From Bacteroidota bacterium (lineage in GTDB: Bacteria > Bacteroidota > Bacteroidia > UBA4408), in contig CAUJCU010000009.1 of NCBI GenBank assembly GCA_963169745.1, positions 124,001 to 188,000 of the forward strand: a DNA stretch of 64,000 bases, written 5' to 3'. The notes below the pieces were generated by a model. It was not told where the DNA came from, made no database searches, and saw only the letters and a program-made list of their open reading frames with translations. Position numbers and translations under genes: made by a program. The stretch's first letter is position 1; each line of letters opens with the position of its first letter. Shown one piece after another: positions 9,139 through 19,429 of the stretch.

Positions 9139-11514
9139 ATGAAGAGAGTCATAAAAAAAGTTGCCGTATTAGGTTCAGGAGTTATGGGAAGTCGTATTGC
9201 CTGTCACTTTGCAAATATTGGGGTTCAGGTTTTATTATTGGATATTGTTCCAAAAGATGCGGATACTTCCAAAAAGTCACGAAATAAAATAGTTGATGAT
9301 GCTTTGGCTTTTGCTCTAAAATCGAACCCTTCGCCTATTTACAAAAAGTCGTTTTCAGCGCGAATTACTACCGGAAACTTTGAGGATAATATGGCAGATA
9401 TATCTGATTGTGATTGGGTTATTGAAGTAGTTGTAGAAAGGCTTGATATTAAAAAACAAGTTTTTGAACAGGTAGAAAAATACCGTAAAGCTGGCACCTT
9501 AATTACCAGTAATACTTCGGGCATTCCAATTCATTTTATGATTGAAGGCAGGAGCGAAGATTTTCAGAAACATTTCTGTGGAACACATTTTTTTAATCCA
9601 CCACGCTACTTAAAATTACTGGAAATAATACCTACATCTCAAACGAAAGCTGAAGTAATTGATTTTTTAAGCCATTATGGTGATTTGTATTTAGGGAAAA
9701 CAACTGTTATTTGTAAAGACACACCTGCATTTATAGCCAACCGAATTGGTGTTTACGGTATTATGGCTCTTTTTCATTTGGTTGAAAAATTAGATTTGAG
9801 TATTGAAGAAGTTGATAAATTAACCGGCCCTGTTTTAGGCCGCCCTAAATCGGCTACTTTCAGAACTTGTGATGTTGTAGGTTTAGACACTTTAGTGCAT
9901 GTTGCCAACGGGGTAGCACAAAGTTGCCCTCATGATGAGGCCATTGATGTCTTCCGAATTCCATCATACATCACCAAAATGATGGAAAATAAATGGCTAG
10001 GAGCCAAAAGTGATCAAGGATTTTTTAAGAAAGCTAAAGGAAGTGACGGAAAAAGTGAAATTCATGCATTAGATTTAAAAACGTTGGACTATAAGCCTAT
10101 GCAAAAGGTAAAATTTGCAACTTTGGAAAGCACTAAATCTATTGATAGTTTAAAAGAACGCATTGGGGTACTTATGACCGGAAAGGACAAAGCCGGGGAG
10201 TTTTACCGTCAATCTTTTTACGGTTTGTTTGCCTATGTTAGCAATCGTATTCCTGAGATTTCTGATGATATATATAAAATTGATGACGCTATGAAAGCCG
10301 GGTTTGGTTGGGAACTTGGGCCTTTTGAATATTGGGATGCGGTAGGTGTTGCTACTACAGTTGAGGCAATGGAAACTGCCGGATATAAGGTTGCCCTTTG
10401 GGTAAAGGAGATGTTACAATCCGGTTGTCAGTCTTTCTATACTATAAAAGACAGCAAACCTTATTACTATGATACCACTAATAAGAAAGCATATTCTCAA
10501 ATTCCAGGCTCCGATTCCTTTATCTTACTTTCACAGGTTAGCAATAAAACTATATGGAAGAATGCCGGTACAAGTATTACCGATATAGGAGATGGAATTA
10601 TTAATGTAGAATTTCACTCAAAAATGAACAGTATTGGAGGCGAAGTTATAGCAGGAGTGAACAAAGCAATAGATCTTGCTGAAAAAGATTTTGCCGGAAT
10701 AGTTATCAGTAATGAAGGTGCTAATTTTAGTGCCGGTGCTAATGTAGGTATGATATTTATGATGGCCGTAGAGCAGGAATATGACGAGTTGAATTTTGCT
10801 ATTAAAGCTTTCCAAAATACGATGATGCGTTGTCGCTATGCAGCTGTTCCTGTTGTTGTTGCTCCTCATAATATGGCCTTGGGAGGATCATGTGAAATGG
10901 CCATGCATTCTGATAAAGTTGTGGCACATGCTGAAACTTACATTGGTTTAGTAGAATTTGGTGTTGGCCTTATACCCGGTGGAGGAGGCACTAAAGAGTT
11001 TGCACTTCGCCTATCAGATGAACTAAGTGAGGGCGATATTGAGTTAAACCGCTTTAGAGAACGTTTTTTAACTATTGGTCAAGCTAAAGTTTCCACTTCT
11101 GCATACGAGGCATTTGATTTAGGGTACCTAAGAAATGGTCAGGATGAAGTGGTACTTTCACGTAATCGCCTCTTAAGCACTGCTAAGCAAGCTTGTTTGC
11201 AGTTAGCTGCAAAAGGCTATACGCCACCAGTTAAGCGAAAAGATATTAAAGTACTAGGAAAACAGGCCTTAGGATTAGCTTATTTAGGTGCCAATTCTAT
11301 GCTTAATGGTCATTATATTAGTGAGCACGATGCTAAAATATCTCAGAAATTAGCCTATGTTATTTGTGGTGGCGATTTGTCTGCACCATCATTTGTTTCA
11401 GAGCAATATTTACTTGATTTGGAACGGGAAGCTTTTCTTAGCTTATGTGGTGAAAAGAAAACATTAGAAAGATTACAATCTATACTAACCGGAGGTAAAA
11501 TTTTGAGAAACTAG
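9139..11514 (+). CDS. 3-hydroxyacyl-CoA dehydrogenase / enoyl-CoA hydratase fusion
   Basis: Bifunctional fatty-acid beta-oxidation enzyme: hydrates the enoyl-CoA and oxidises the hydroxyacyl-CoA with NAD. Domain order is dehydrogenase first and hydratase last, the reverse of E. coli FadB and normal for Bacteroidota. The NAD site VAVLGSGVMGSRIA is at 8-21, with the catalytic region FCGTHFFNPPRYLKLLEI. The crotonase domain lies about 490-700 with the oxyanion-hole FSAGANVG and the catalytic loop VEFGVGLIPGGGGTKE. It has 791 residues and is followed after 35 bases by the thiolase. No acyl-CoA dehydrogenase gene is adjacent. Confidence 0.93.
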   Translation: MKRVIKKVAVLGSGVMGSRIACHFANIGVQVLLLDIVPKDADTSKKSRNKIVDDALAFALKSNPSPIYKKSFSARITTGNFEDNMADISDCDWVIEVVVERLDIKKQVFEQVEKYRKAGTLITSNTSGIPIHFMIEGRSEDFQKHFCGTHFFNPPRYLKLLEIIPTSQTKAEVIDFLSHYGDLYLGKTTVICKDTPAFIANRIGVYGIMALFHLVEKLDLSIEEVDKLTGPVLGRPKSATFRTCDVVGLDTLVHVANGVAQSCPHDEAIDVFRIPSYITKMMENKWLGAKSDQGFFKKAKGSDGKSEIHALDLKTLDYKPMQKVKFATLESTKSIDSLKERIGVLMTGKDKAGEFYRQSFYGLFAYVSNRIPEISDDIYKIDDAMKAGFGWELGPFEYWDAVGVATTVEAMETAGYKVALWVKEMLQSGCQSFYTIKDSKPYYYDTTNKKAYSQIPGSDSFILLSQVSNKTIWKNAGTSITDIGDGIINVEFHSKMNSIGGEVIAGVNKAIDLAEKDFAGIVISNEGANFSAGANVGMIFMMAVEQEYDELNFAIKAFQNTMMRCRYAAVPVVVAPHNMALGGSCEMAMHSDKVVAHAETYIGLVEFGVGLIPGGGGTKEFALRLSDELSEGDIELNRFRERFLTIGQAKVSTSAYEAFDLGYLRNGQDEVVLSRNRLLSTAKQACLQLAAKGYTPPVKRKDIKVLGKQALGLAYLGANSMLNGHYISEHDAKISQKLAYVICGGDLSAPSFVSEQYLLDLEREAFLSLCGEKKTLERLQSILTGGKILRN

Positions 11515-11549
11515 ATAAAAAAAATACTTTAAATTAATTCAAAAATATT

Positions 11550-12725
11550 ATGAATGCATATATAGTAGCAGCTTTCAGAACAGCCGTAGGAAAAGCCAAT
11601 AGAGGAGGCTTACGATTTACTCGTCCTGATGAAATGGCAGCAACAGTAATTAAACAACTTATGAAATCAGTTCCTTCTGTGAATGAAGAGCAAGTAGATG
11701 ATTTAATTGTTGGAAATGCCATGCCAGAAGCTGAACAAGGATTGAATATGGGGCGCTTAATTTCTCTGATGTCTTTTCAAACGGATAAAATAAGTGGTAT
11801 GACTGTGAATAGATACTGTGCTTCAGGGTTGGAAACAATTGCAATTGCTTCGTCAAAAATTCATTCAGGAATTGCCGATTGTATAATTGCTGGAGGTGCA
11901 GAAAGTATGAGTCTTATACCAATGGGAGGATGGAGAATTGTGCCTCATGCTGATGTTGCTTTAGCACATCCGGATTATTATTGGGGTATGGGTTTAACTG
12001 CTGAGGCTGTTGCACGAGAGTATCAAGTAAGTCGTGAAGAGCAAGATAAATTTTCTTTACTTTCACATCAAAAAGCAGTTCAAGCCATTAAAAGCAATAA
12101 GTTTAAAGATGAAATTGTTCCTATAACCGTTGAGGAAACTTATATAGATGAGAGCCAAAAGAAAAGTAAAAGAACTTTTGTAGTAGATACAGATGAAGGG
12201 CCGCGGGCCGACACAAGTTTAGAAGTATTGTCAAAATTAAAGCCTGTGTTTGATGCCAAAGGCACAGTAACTGCCGGAAATTCATCGCAAACTAGCGATG
12301 GTGCAGCATTTGTAATGGTTGTAAGTGAAAAGTTTTTAAAAGAAAATAACCTTACGCCTATTGCTCGTATGGTTAGTTTTGCCAGCGCAGGGGTTCCTCC
12401 TCGAATTATGGGAATTGGCCCAATAGCTGCTATACCTAAGGCATTAAAACGTGCTGGTCTTCAAAAAAATCAAATTGACCTAATTGAGTTAAACGAAGCC
12501 TTTGCTTCACAATCTCTGGCAGTAATCAAAACTTTAGATTTAAATCCTGAAATTATTAATGTTAATGGAGGGGCTATTTCACTTGGTCATCCATTGGGTT
12601 GCTCAGGAGCTAAACTTTCTGTTCAAATATTTAATGAACTGAAACGTCAGAAAAAGAAATATGGTTTGGTAACTATGTGTGTAGGCACTGGACAAGGTGC
12701 AGCCGGAATTTTTGAGATGCTTTAA
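11550..12725 (+). CDS. fadA: acetyl-CoA C-acyltransferase (3-ketoacyl-CoA thiolase)
   Basis: Cleaves 3-ketoacyl-CoA to acetyl-CoA and a shortened acyl-CoA, the last step of beta-oxidation. The nucleophile is C90 in NRYCASGLE; the C-terminal catalytic boxes are GHPLGCSGAK (His) and MCVGTGQGAAG (Cys). Length 391 is typical. It is the second gene of the operon with the dehydrogenase/hydratase fusion. The symbol follows its beta-oxidation context; an acetoacetyl-CoA thiolase of the same family cannot be fully excluded. Confidence 0.92.
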   Translation: MNAYIVAAFRTAVGKANRGGLRFTRPDEMAATVIKQLMKSVPSVNEEQVDDLIVGNAMPEAEQGLNMGRLISLMSFQTDKISGMTVNRYCASGLETIAIASSKIHSGIADCIIAGGAESMSLIPMGGWRIVPHADVALAHPDYYWGMGLTAEAVAREYQVSREEQDKFSLLSHQKAVQAIKSNKFKDEIVPITVEETYIDESQKKSKRTFVVDTDEGPRADTSLEVLSKLKPVFDAKGTVTAGNSSQTSDGAAFVMVVSEKFLKENNLTPIARMVSFASAGVPPRIMGIGPIAAIPKALKRAGLQKNQIDLIELNEAFASQSLAVIKTLDLNPEIINVNGGAISLGHPLGCSGAKLSVQIFNELKRQKKKYGLVTMCVGTGQGAAGIFEML

Positions 12726-13132
12726 AAACCTCACTTCGTAATAAAAAGTTGGTTTAAGTGGGTTTAGATTTTATAAAGAAAATCGTTATCTAAAGTAGAA
12801 ATTATTGAATGATGAAACGAAGTGTTTTTCTATTTAATTTAAAATAGAAAATTGACGGTAATAGAAATTACTGGCAAGTGACAAAGAGTGTGCTCCAAGT
12901 TGGCTTAATACAAATAATATCTCATTTTGTTTATTGGCAGCAAAAAAACAACGGTTCATTTATTTTTCAAAAAATGACTTAATAGTAAAACAGTTTTGAT
13001 AATTACCGTTGAAACAAGGTGTTCAACACTTTTATTTATTTGTAATAGTTCTAAATAGCAATCTATTTATTAATATAGAATAAAGGGAATTAGGTTTGTG
13101 GCTATTTGGTGCATAAATGATGATAAAAGTGT
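12726..13132. other. non-coding gap between the thiolase and sdhC
   Basis: No credible gene was found in this stretch. It has a possible imperfect stem just after the thiolase stop (AAACC-T-CACTT paired with AAGTGGGTTT at about 12725-12768, one bulge, no clear T run) and a 10-bp AT-only hairpin, TTTTCTATTT / AAATAGAAAA (12826-12851). The right part leads into the sdh promoter. Confidence 0.5.
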
Positions 13133-13163
13133 TTTGATAAAACAAGCGATGTTTATAAATTCG
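13133..13163 (+). promoter_or_regulatory. promoter of the sdhCAB operon
   Basis: TTTG (13133-13136), a 19-base spacer, and TAAATTCG (13156-13163), one base from the TAnnTTTG consensus. The ATG of sdhC at 13196 gives a leader of about 30 bases. One of the best matches to the Bacteroidota consensus in the window. Confidence 0.7.
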
Positions 13164-13195
13164 CAGCATAAAATCTAAATATCATTCTAAAAATT

Positions 13196-13897
13196 ATGAA
13201 TAAACAAATTGCAAAAAACGGAATGTTGGGTACATTGATTGGAAGGAAAATGCTTATGGGAATAACAGGTATGTTTCTTATTTTATTTCTAGTCGTTCAT
13301 TGTGCTGTTAATGCCTTAATCTTTGTTAATGATGGAGGAGAACTCTTTAACAAAGGTGCTGAATTTATGGGAACTAATATATTAATAAGAATTGTTGAGG
13401 TAGTATTGTTTGTTGGGATATTAGTACACATTGTAGATGGCATTATGTTGGAACGCTTAAACAGACAAAAGCGTACTGTGCCATATGTGAGCCACAACCC
13501 TCAAGCTAATAGTAAATGGTATAGCCGTTGGATGGGACTTTTAGGAATTTTGATTTTAATGTTTTTAATTGTTCACTTAAAGCATTTTTGGGTATTAAGT
13601 CGTTTTACAGATCATATTGCCCATAGTGAAATGGACAAACTTCCTGGACAGGAAACTTTATTTTATGAAATGAAGGAAGTGTTTGAAAACCCTGCGGTTG
13701 TTTTAATATATGTACTTGCTATGATTGGTTTATCTTATCATCTTATGCATGGCTTTCAATCAGCCTTTCAAACAATGGGATGGAATCATCCTAAATATAC
13801 ACCATGTATTAAACAAGCGGGCTTTTGGTTCTCCATCATTGTTCCCTTTGTGTTTGCATTAATGCCTATTGCTATGTACACAGGCATTATTAAATAA
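13196..13897 (+). CDS. sdhC: succinate dehydrogenase cytochrome b subunit
   Basis: Single membrane anchor of the five-helix (type B, b558) succinate:quinone oxidoreductase, carrying two haems b and the quinone site. Five hydrophobic segments are visible in 233 residues, with conserved His candidates in [25 protein letters not shown] and SYHLMHGF. First gene of sdhCAB; sdhA follows 46 bases later. In Bacteroidota this enzyme uses menaquinone and can work as succinate dehydrogenase or fumarate reductase. Confidence 0.93.
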   Translation: MNKQIAKNGMLGTLIGRKMLMGITGMFLILFLVVHCAVNALIFVNDGGELFNKGAEFMGTNILIRIVEVVLFVGILVHIVDGIMLERLNRQKRTVPYVSHNPQANSKWYSRWMGLLGILILMFLIVHLKHFWVLSRFTDHIAHSEMDKLPGQETLFYEMKEVFENPAVVLIYVLAMIGLSYHLMHGFQSAFQTMGWNHPKYTPCIKQAGFWFSIIVPFVFALMPIAMYTGIIK

Positions 13898-13943
13898 CTT
13901 ATTGCACTCAAGTAATCACACTATATTTTTCAATACAAATATT

Positions 13944-15860
13944 ATGGCAATTTTAGATTCAAAGATACCCGATGGCTCACTTGAAACCAAGTGGAGTAAT
14001 TATAAATCACATATAAAACTGGTAAATCCATCCAACAAAAGAAAATTAGAGATCATAGTTATTGGTACCGGTTTGGCTGGTTCATCTGCTGCGGCCAGTC
14101 TTGCAGAACTAGGATACAAGGTAAAAGCCTACTGTTATCAAGATAGTCCTCGTAGAGCGCACTCTATTGCTGCTCAAGGAGGAATAAATTCGGCTAAGAA
14201 TTACAAAAATGATGGAGATAGTGTTTACCGCTTATTTTACGATACTGTAAAAGGAGGTGATTTCAGATCACGTGAAGCCAATGTATATCGTTTAGCTGAA
14301 GTAAGTACTGCTATAATTGACCAATGTGTAGCTCAAGGAGTGCCATTTGCCCGTGAATATGGCGGATTGCTTGACAACCGATCCTTTGGGGGCGCTCAGG
14401 TATCACGAACATTTTATGCTCGCGGGCAAACAGGGCAGCAATTGCTGTTAGGGGCATACTCAGCTTTAAGCCGACAAATAGGCCTAGGAAATGTACAAAT
14501 GTTCAACCGTCACGAAATGGTGGAATTAGTTGTTATTGACGGAAAAGCACGAGGAATTATTGCCCGAAACTTAACCAATGGAAAGTTAGAACGACATTTT
14601 GGACATGCTGTTGTGTTAGCTACTGGAGGCTACGGTAATGTGTTTTTTCTAAGCACTAATGCTATGGGCTGTAATGTAACTGCAGCATGGAAAGCACATA
14701 AAAAAGGTGCTTTTTTTGCTAATCCTTGTTACACACAAATTCATCCTACATGTATTCCCGTTTCGGGCGATTATCAATCTAAGTTGACTTTAATGAGTGA
14801 ATCCTTACGAAATGATGGACGTGTTTGGGTTCCTAAAAAGCAAGGTGATAAAAGAAAGCCTATTGATATTCCTGAAGATGAAAGAGATTATTATTTGGAA
14901 CGTAAATATCCAAGTTTTGGAAACTTAGCTCCACGTGATATTTCGTCACGTGCTGCTAAAGAAGCTTGTGATGATGGTAGAGGAGTAGGAGAGTCGGGGT
15001 TAGCTGTTTATCTTGATTTTGCAGATGCTATAAAACGATTAGGAAAAGATGTTATAGAAGCTCGTTATGGAAATTTGTTTGATATGTATAAACACATTAC
15101 CAATGAAGATCCGTACCAAGTACCGATGCGTATTTACCCAGCTGTTCACTATACCATGGGAGGCATTTGGGTTGATTATAATTTAATGACTACTGTCCCC
15201 GGCTTGTATGCCACAGGTGAGTGTAATTTTAGTGATCATGGAGCCAACCGTTTAGGAGCTAGCGCATTAATGCAAGGCCTAGCCGATGGCTACTTCGTAT
15301 TGCCTTATACCATTGGCGATTATTTATCTGGCGAAATTTTTACCAAAGCAATTCCAACCGATCATCCTGCTTTTTTGGAAGCTGAAAAGCAGGCTAAGGA
15401 AAGAATTGATAAGCTTTTATCCATTAAAGGAAAAAAATCGGTAGATGATTTTCATAAGGCATTAGGAAAAATTATGTGGGAATACTGCGGTATGGCTCGT
15501 AATGCTGAAGGTTTAGCAAAAGCCAAGCAAATGGTTAGGCAACTTCGTGACGAATTTTGGAAAGATGTTAAAGTTACCGGTGAGGCAGATGAACTGAATG
15601 TAGATTTGGAAAAGGCCGGACGAGTGGCTGATTTTATGGAACTTGGAGAACTGATGATTGATGATGCCCTTGATCGTAATGAAAGTTGTGGGGCACATTT
15701 TAGAGTTGAATATCAGGAAGAAGGTGAAGCCAAACGAAATGATGAAAAATATGCCTATGTGGCTGCTTGGGAGCATAAAGGAGTGGGCGAAAATTCAGTT
15801 TTACATAAAGAACAATTAGTATTTGAGAATGTGCATTTTGCTACACGTTCATACAAATAA
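13944..15860 (+). CDS. sdhA: succinate dehydrogenase / fumarate reductase flavoprotein subunit
   Basis: Catalytic subunit with covalent FAD, 638 residues from the ATG at 13944 ([12 protein letters not shown]). An upstream ATG-less extension from 13869 overlaps sdhC and is unlike the family. The FAD dinucleotide motif is [13 protein letters not shown]; the FAD-linking histidine is in [12 protein letters not shown]; the active-site region includes QIHPTCIP and the C-terminal [18 protein letters not shown]. Lies between sdhC and sdhB (25-base gap). Confidence 0.95.
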   Translation: MAILDSKIPDGSLETKWSNYKSHIKLVNPSNKRKLEIIVIGTGLAGSSAAASLAELGYKVKAYCYQDSPRRAHSIAAQGGINSAKNYKNDGDSVYRLFYDTVKGGDFRSREANVYRLAEVSTAIIDQCVAQGVPFAREYGGLLDNRSFGGAQVSRTFYARGQTGQQLLLGAYSALSRQIGLGNVQMFNRHEMVELVVIDGKARGIIARNLTNGKLERHFGHAVVLATGGYGNVFFLSTNAMGCNVTAAWKAHKKGAFFANPCYTQIHPTCIPVSGDYQSKLTLMSESLRNDGRVWVPKKQGDKRKPIDIPEDERDYYLERKYPSFGNLAPRDISSRAAKEACDDGRGVGESGLAVYLDFADAIKRLGKDVIEARYGNLFDMYKHITNEDPYQVPMRIYPAVHYTMGGIWVDYNLMTTVPGLYATGECNFSDHGANRLGASALMQGLADGYFVLPYTIGDYLSGEIFTKAIPTDHPAFLEAEKQAKERIDKLLSIKGKKSVDDFHKALGKIMWEYCGMARNAEGLAKAKQMVRQLRDEFWKDVKVTGEADELNVDLEKAGRVADFMELGELMIDDALDRNESCGAHFRVEYQEEGEAKRNDEKYAYVAAWEHKGVGENSVLHKEQLVFENVHFATRSYK

Positions 15861-15885
15861 TTATTAATAAATTATTAGAACAATT

Positions 15886-16626
15886 ATGAAATTCAATTTA
15901 AAAATATGGCGTCAGAAAAACGCCTCAACACCCGGAAAAATAGTTGATTATTCCATTGATAACATTAACGAACACATGTCATTTTTAGAAATGATGGATG
16001 TTTTGAACGAACAACTTATTCATAAAGGAGAGCCTCCTGTAGCTTACGACCATGATTGTCGCGAAGGAATTTGTGGAATGTGCAGTATGCATATTAACGG
16101 AAGGCCACATGGCCCTTTGGCAGCAACAACTACTTGTCAACTATATATGCGAAACTTTAAGGATGGAGAAACGATATACATTGAACCTTTTCGAGCTAAC
16201 TCCTTTCCGGTTATTCGTGATTTAGTTGTTGACCGTAGTGCTTTTGACCGTATTATGCAAGCCGGAGGATTTGTTTCAGTTAACACCGGTTCAGTACAAG
16301 ATGCCAACAATATTCCAGTTAATAAGCAACATGCCGATTTGGCTATGGATGCTGCAGCGTGTATTGGTTGTGGAGCTTGTGTGGCAGCCTGTAAAAACTC
16401 ATCGGCCAGCTTGTTTGTTAGCGCTAAAATATCACAACTTGCATTATTGCCTCAAGGGCAAGTAGAAGCTAAAGAAAGAGTTTTGGCAATGGTGAACCAA
16501 ATGGATGAAGAAGGTTTTGGAAGTTGTACTAACACTGGGGCTTGTGAGGCAGAATGTCCAAAAGAAATATCGATTTCCAATATTGCCCGTATGAATCGTG
16601 AATATTATATAGCTTCATTAACGTAA
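15886..16626 (+). CDS. sdhB: succinate dehydrogenase / fumarate reductase iron-sulfur subunit
   Basis: Electron-transfer subunit of 246 residues with three clusters. The [2Fe-2S] site is [15 protein letters not shown] plus a later Cys (TTCQLYM). The [4Fe-4S] and [3Fe-4S] ligands are in [15 protein letters not shown] and [15 protein letters not shown]. It passes electrons between the FAD subunit and the haems of SdhC. Last gene of the operon, with a strong terminator 17 bases after the stop. Confidence 0.95.
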   Translation: MKFNLKIWRQKNASTPGKIVDYSIDNINEHMSFLEMMDVLNEQLIHKGEPPVAYDHDCREGICGMCSMHINGRPHGPLAATTTCQLYMRNFKDGETIYIEPFRANSFPVIRDLVVDRSAFDRIMQAGGFVSVNTGSVQDANNIPVNKQHADLAMDAAACIGCGACVAACKNSSASLFVSAKISQLALLPQGQVEAKERVLAMVNQMDEEGFGSCTNTGACEAECPKEISISNIARMNREYYIASLT

Positions 16627-16643
16627 TAAAAAAAAATTCTTAT

Positions 16644-16681
16644 AAAAAAAGGCTACATCAATACGATGTAGCCTTTTTTTA
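16644..16681. terminator. bidirectional terminator between sdhB and the convergent respiratory operon
   Basis: Nine-base stem GGCTACATC/GATGTAGCC (16651-16659 with 16665-16673, loop AATAC), with seven A before and seven T after. It serves sdhCAB from the left and the haem-copper operon from the right. Confidence 0.92.
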
Positions 16682-16709
16682 TAGCTAAGAAAATAAAATT
16701 CTTTATTGA

Positions 16710-18632
16710 TTATTTTAATTGTTGAATTTGCCCATCTGTAAAAGAAATAATAGTGCCGTCCATTTTACTCAACTTAATATTTTTCAAGAGTTGTACTTTA
16801 TCAGGAAAAGCTGTTTCTTTTACCTCTACATTAACAATAGAATCTAAAGTAGCTATTTCTTTATAAACAAAAATTGAAATATCTTTTCGTAAACCTCTAG
16901 GAGAATACTCCTGATTGAAAAGTACTTGCCCTTGAGCAGTGCTTACTTTTACTTGAATGGAACTGCGACTCTTAACAACAGGTTTTAAAGATTGCATTTG
17001 CATTTGCTTGTTAGCAGTTGTTTCCATAAAGGCTGTTGGAGACGAGATATACTTAAAGTTTAAGATGAGTAAATTTTCATCTTTATTAAAGAAAGACAAC
17101 TTGGTGTTGCTAAGTATGGGCATTGCCAAAAAGAAAATACAGATAATAATAATTGATAGAAAATGGTTTGTTTTAGAATAGTCAAGTACTTTCAACATTC
17201 CTCTTCCTTTTTCTTTATCATCCGGAGGGTTATTTAGGGTTTCAACAAATTCTGTTACACGATTTTCAGAATAATGATTAGTTGTAATGAGTTGAATTTT
17301 ATTTATAGGTGCCTTTTTAGAAATAAAAGGAGGGCGTTTACGATTTAACCGGGCAATAGCTAAATCGCGACCATATCGATAATAACAATCTTCGCAGCCT
17401 AGTAATAAAACTCCGTCTGCTTGTCCATTTAAGCTTTGTTCCACATCTTTCATGTGTAAATCACCTAAACAAGGAAGAATTTGCTTGGTATATGTGATGC
17501 CATCTGGCAATTTAACATCATCAAACTGAGAGCACGAGTACACTTTTAATTTTTTGTTATCAGGTAATGGCAAAGGATTAAACTCGGGCATCCCGGGCAT
17601 GGTTATAGCAAATTCTTTACATGAAGCCAAACAAATTCCGCAGCTAATACATTTATCGGGGTCTAATATAGCCTTGCGCTCTCCTTTATATATAAGCATA
17701 TCAATTGCTCCATAAGGGCAATCTTCGGAACAGATGTTACAAGCATCGCATTTATCTAAATCAATTACTGCAGGTTTTTTCTTCTTCTTAAAGAAAAAAG
17801 GTACTAAAGCCAACCCTGTTCCTGATATGAGCATTATAGCCCAGTTCATTGGTACAGAAACAATTTTCATTAAAGCATATCCGAAAAAATAGTACCAATC
17901 AAATGTTGTATTGTAAGGAATGAATCGCTCTTGAGCCGATGGGTCGCTTTTTACAGGAAATACAATACACACAACAACAAGCGCAATGAGCGAGTATATC
18001 CACAAAATACGAGGTGAAAAAACTCTAGGCTTTGCCAGTCGCATCACATGAAGCCACAAAACAATAACCAAAAATATTGAAAAGAATATATGACCGAATA
18101 CAGACACTTTAAAGAATCCACCAATAGTTTCGAGATTATTGGAAATAAAAGAACCTGCAATAGAAGGGTCAAAAAGAGGGAGAGCAGTAAAAAATTTGGC
18201 AGTTAAATAACCAATTAATTTTCCTTTTTCATCCCAAACTAAAATAAAGCCGGTTATTCCAATAATTAATACCACCATTAAAGAAATAATACCACTTACC
18301 CATGATAAGATTCGTTTGAATTTACCGGTGAGCAAGGTTTGAACAAAATGGAGTACTATAAAAATTACCAGTAAGTCACTACTATAACGATGCATACTTC
18401 TAATTACACCGTTAAATGGATTGGCAGAAAGGCGCTCTACTGAATTGTAGGCATGTGCTGGATCAATGTCATAAAATAGAAAAATATAAATACCGCTGAT
18501 ACATGCAATAATAAACATGAGTACAGCAAGGTTTCCAAGATGATAAAGGGGGTTGTATTGTGAGGCGTAAATTTTGCTAAAAATACCGGCAAATCGTTGA
18601 AATAACCAATGGTTAGGTTTTTTGTTACTCAT
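16710..18632 (-). CDS. cytochrome b / ferredoxin / MvhD-like fusion protein
   Basis: 640 residues with an unusual domain chain. Residues 30-200 are a four-helix b6/bc1-type cytochrome b with bis-His haem pairs H81-H181 and H95-H195 (each in-helix spacing 14). Residues 205-280 resemble the start of subunit IV, but the Qo-site PEWY motif reads FDWY (244-247). A KKKKK stretch (282-286) then places two 4Fe-4S sites in the cytoplasm (C295/C298/C301/C305 and C328/C331/C334/C338). Residues 363-425 look like the hydrogenase delta subunit MvhD (C367, C388, C413, C416). A transmembrane helix (488-507) leads to a probable periplasmic domain. Last gene of the haem-copper operon, overlapping the SCO gene by 4 bases. 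It likely exchanges electrons between a cytoplasmic donor and quinone; this is inference. Confidence 0.75.
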   Translation of the reverse strand: MSNKKPNHWLFQRFAGIFSKIYASQYNPLYHLGNLAVLMFIIACISGIYIFLFYDIDPAHAYNSVERLSANPFNGVIRSMHRYSSDLLVIFIVLHFVQTLLTGKFKRILSWVSGIISLMVVLIIGITGFILVWDEKGKLIGYLTAKFFTALPLFDPSIAGSFISNNLETIGGFFKVSVFGHIFFSIFLVIVLWLHVMRLAKPRVFSPRILWIYSLIALVVVCIVFPVKSDPSAQERFIPYNTTFDWYYFFGYALMKIVSVPMNWAIMLISGTGLALVPFFFKKKKKPAVIDLDKCDACNICSEDCPYGAIDMLIYKGERKAILDPDKCISCGICLASCKEFAITMPGMPEFNPLPLPDNKKLKVYSCSQFDDVKLPDGITYTKQILPCLGDLHMKDVEQSLNGQADGVLLLGCEDCYYRYGRDLAIARLNRKRPPFISKKAPINKIQLITTNHYSENRVTEFVETLNNPPDDKEKGRGMLKVLDYSKTNHFLSIIIICIFFLAMPILSNTKLSFFNKDENLLILNFKYISSPTAFMETTANKQMQMQSLKPVVKSRSSIQVKVSTAQGQVLFNQEYSPRGLRKDISIFVYKEIATLDSIVNVEVKETAFPDKVQLLKNIKLSKMDGTIISFTDGQIQQLK

Positions 18633-19405
18633 ATATCTATACTTTCTTCTTTGTTCTTAGAATATAAACTTTTAATTAAAAAATAACCAACTATAATAAT
18701 AAACATAAATCCTGCTGAGGTTTGCATAATAAAACGCCAGTCAAGATGATATGATTTGGAAGCCGGATTAAAGGTAAAACACCGTACATATAGTGAAGTA
18801 AAAAAATTGTTTACGGAAGATTTTTCGATTTGTGCCTCCATAATTGCCAATTTTAAATCTTTGGCCTTAGGCTCAATCCCATATATATATCTGGAAATTC
18901 TGCCACTCGGTGTAACAATTATAACTACGTTAGGATGTAAATATTCTTTACTTTGTTCGTCATAATCATAATGATAATCAACAGAGTTCAGGATGTTTTT
19001 TATATCAGAAGCTGATCCGGTAACTGTTTTCCAGTTTTTTCCATCCATTTTCCAACGCTGTTCAAATCCTTTCAAATCTTCGTTTGTGTCCGTTGTATCA
19101 AATGAGAATGAAACGATGGTGTAATCTTGTCCAAGCCCTCCAATTTCAGCTATAGCTTTTTGCAAACCATTGCTGATTAACGAGCAGGCCATTGGGCATT
19201 TGGTGTAAACAGGCGACAAAACTAAAGGTTTCCCATTTTGCAGGTCGAGCAAACGAGTCTGATTCCCTTTGGAATCACGCACCATGGCATTTTCAACTTT
19301 TCGTGAAATGTATCTTTTCTCGTCAGGTAAATCAAAAGATGAGAGCGTAAAAAACAGGCTTAGTATAACTACTAAGCCTGTGTATTTAGATTTTAAAAAA
19401 AGCAC
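18629..19405 (-). CDS. SCO1/SenC family copper chaperone-like protein
   Basis: Membrane-anchored thioredoxin-fold protein that in the family helps load CuA of haem-copper reductases. 258 residues: signal/anchor at 9-24, the copper site C70-P-M-A-C74 (CxxxC) and the third ligand H157 (YLHPNVV), plus a C-terminal transmembrane helix (about 228-248) that many SCO proteins lack. The usual proline after the second Cys is absent (CSL, not CPL). Its place between subunit I and the cytochrome b fusion fits assembly of the CuA site in the neighbouring subunit II. Confidence 0.85.
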   Translation of the reverse strand: MLFLKSKYTGLVVILSLFFTLSSFDLPDEKRYISRKVENAMVRDSKGNQTRLLDLQNGKPLVLSPVYTKCPMACSLISNGLQKAIAEIGGLGQDYTIVSFSFDTTDTNEDLKGFEQRWKMDGKNWKTVTGSASDIKNILNSVDYHYDYDEQSKEYLHPNVVIIVTPSGRISRYIYGIEPKAKDLKLAIMEAQIEKSSVNNFFTSLYVRCFTFNPASKSYHLDWRFIMQTSAGFMFIIIVGYFLIKSLYSKNKEESIDI

Positions 19406-19429
19406 AATTTATTTTAATAATTTAGAATA

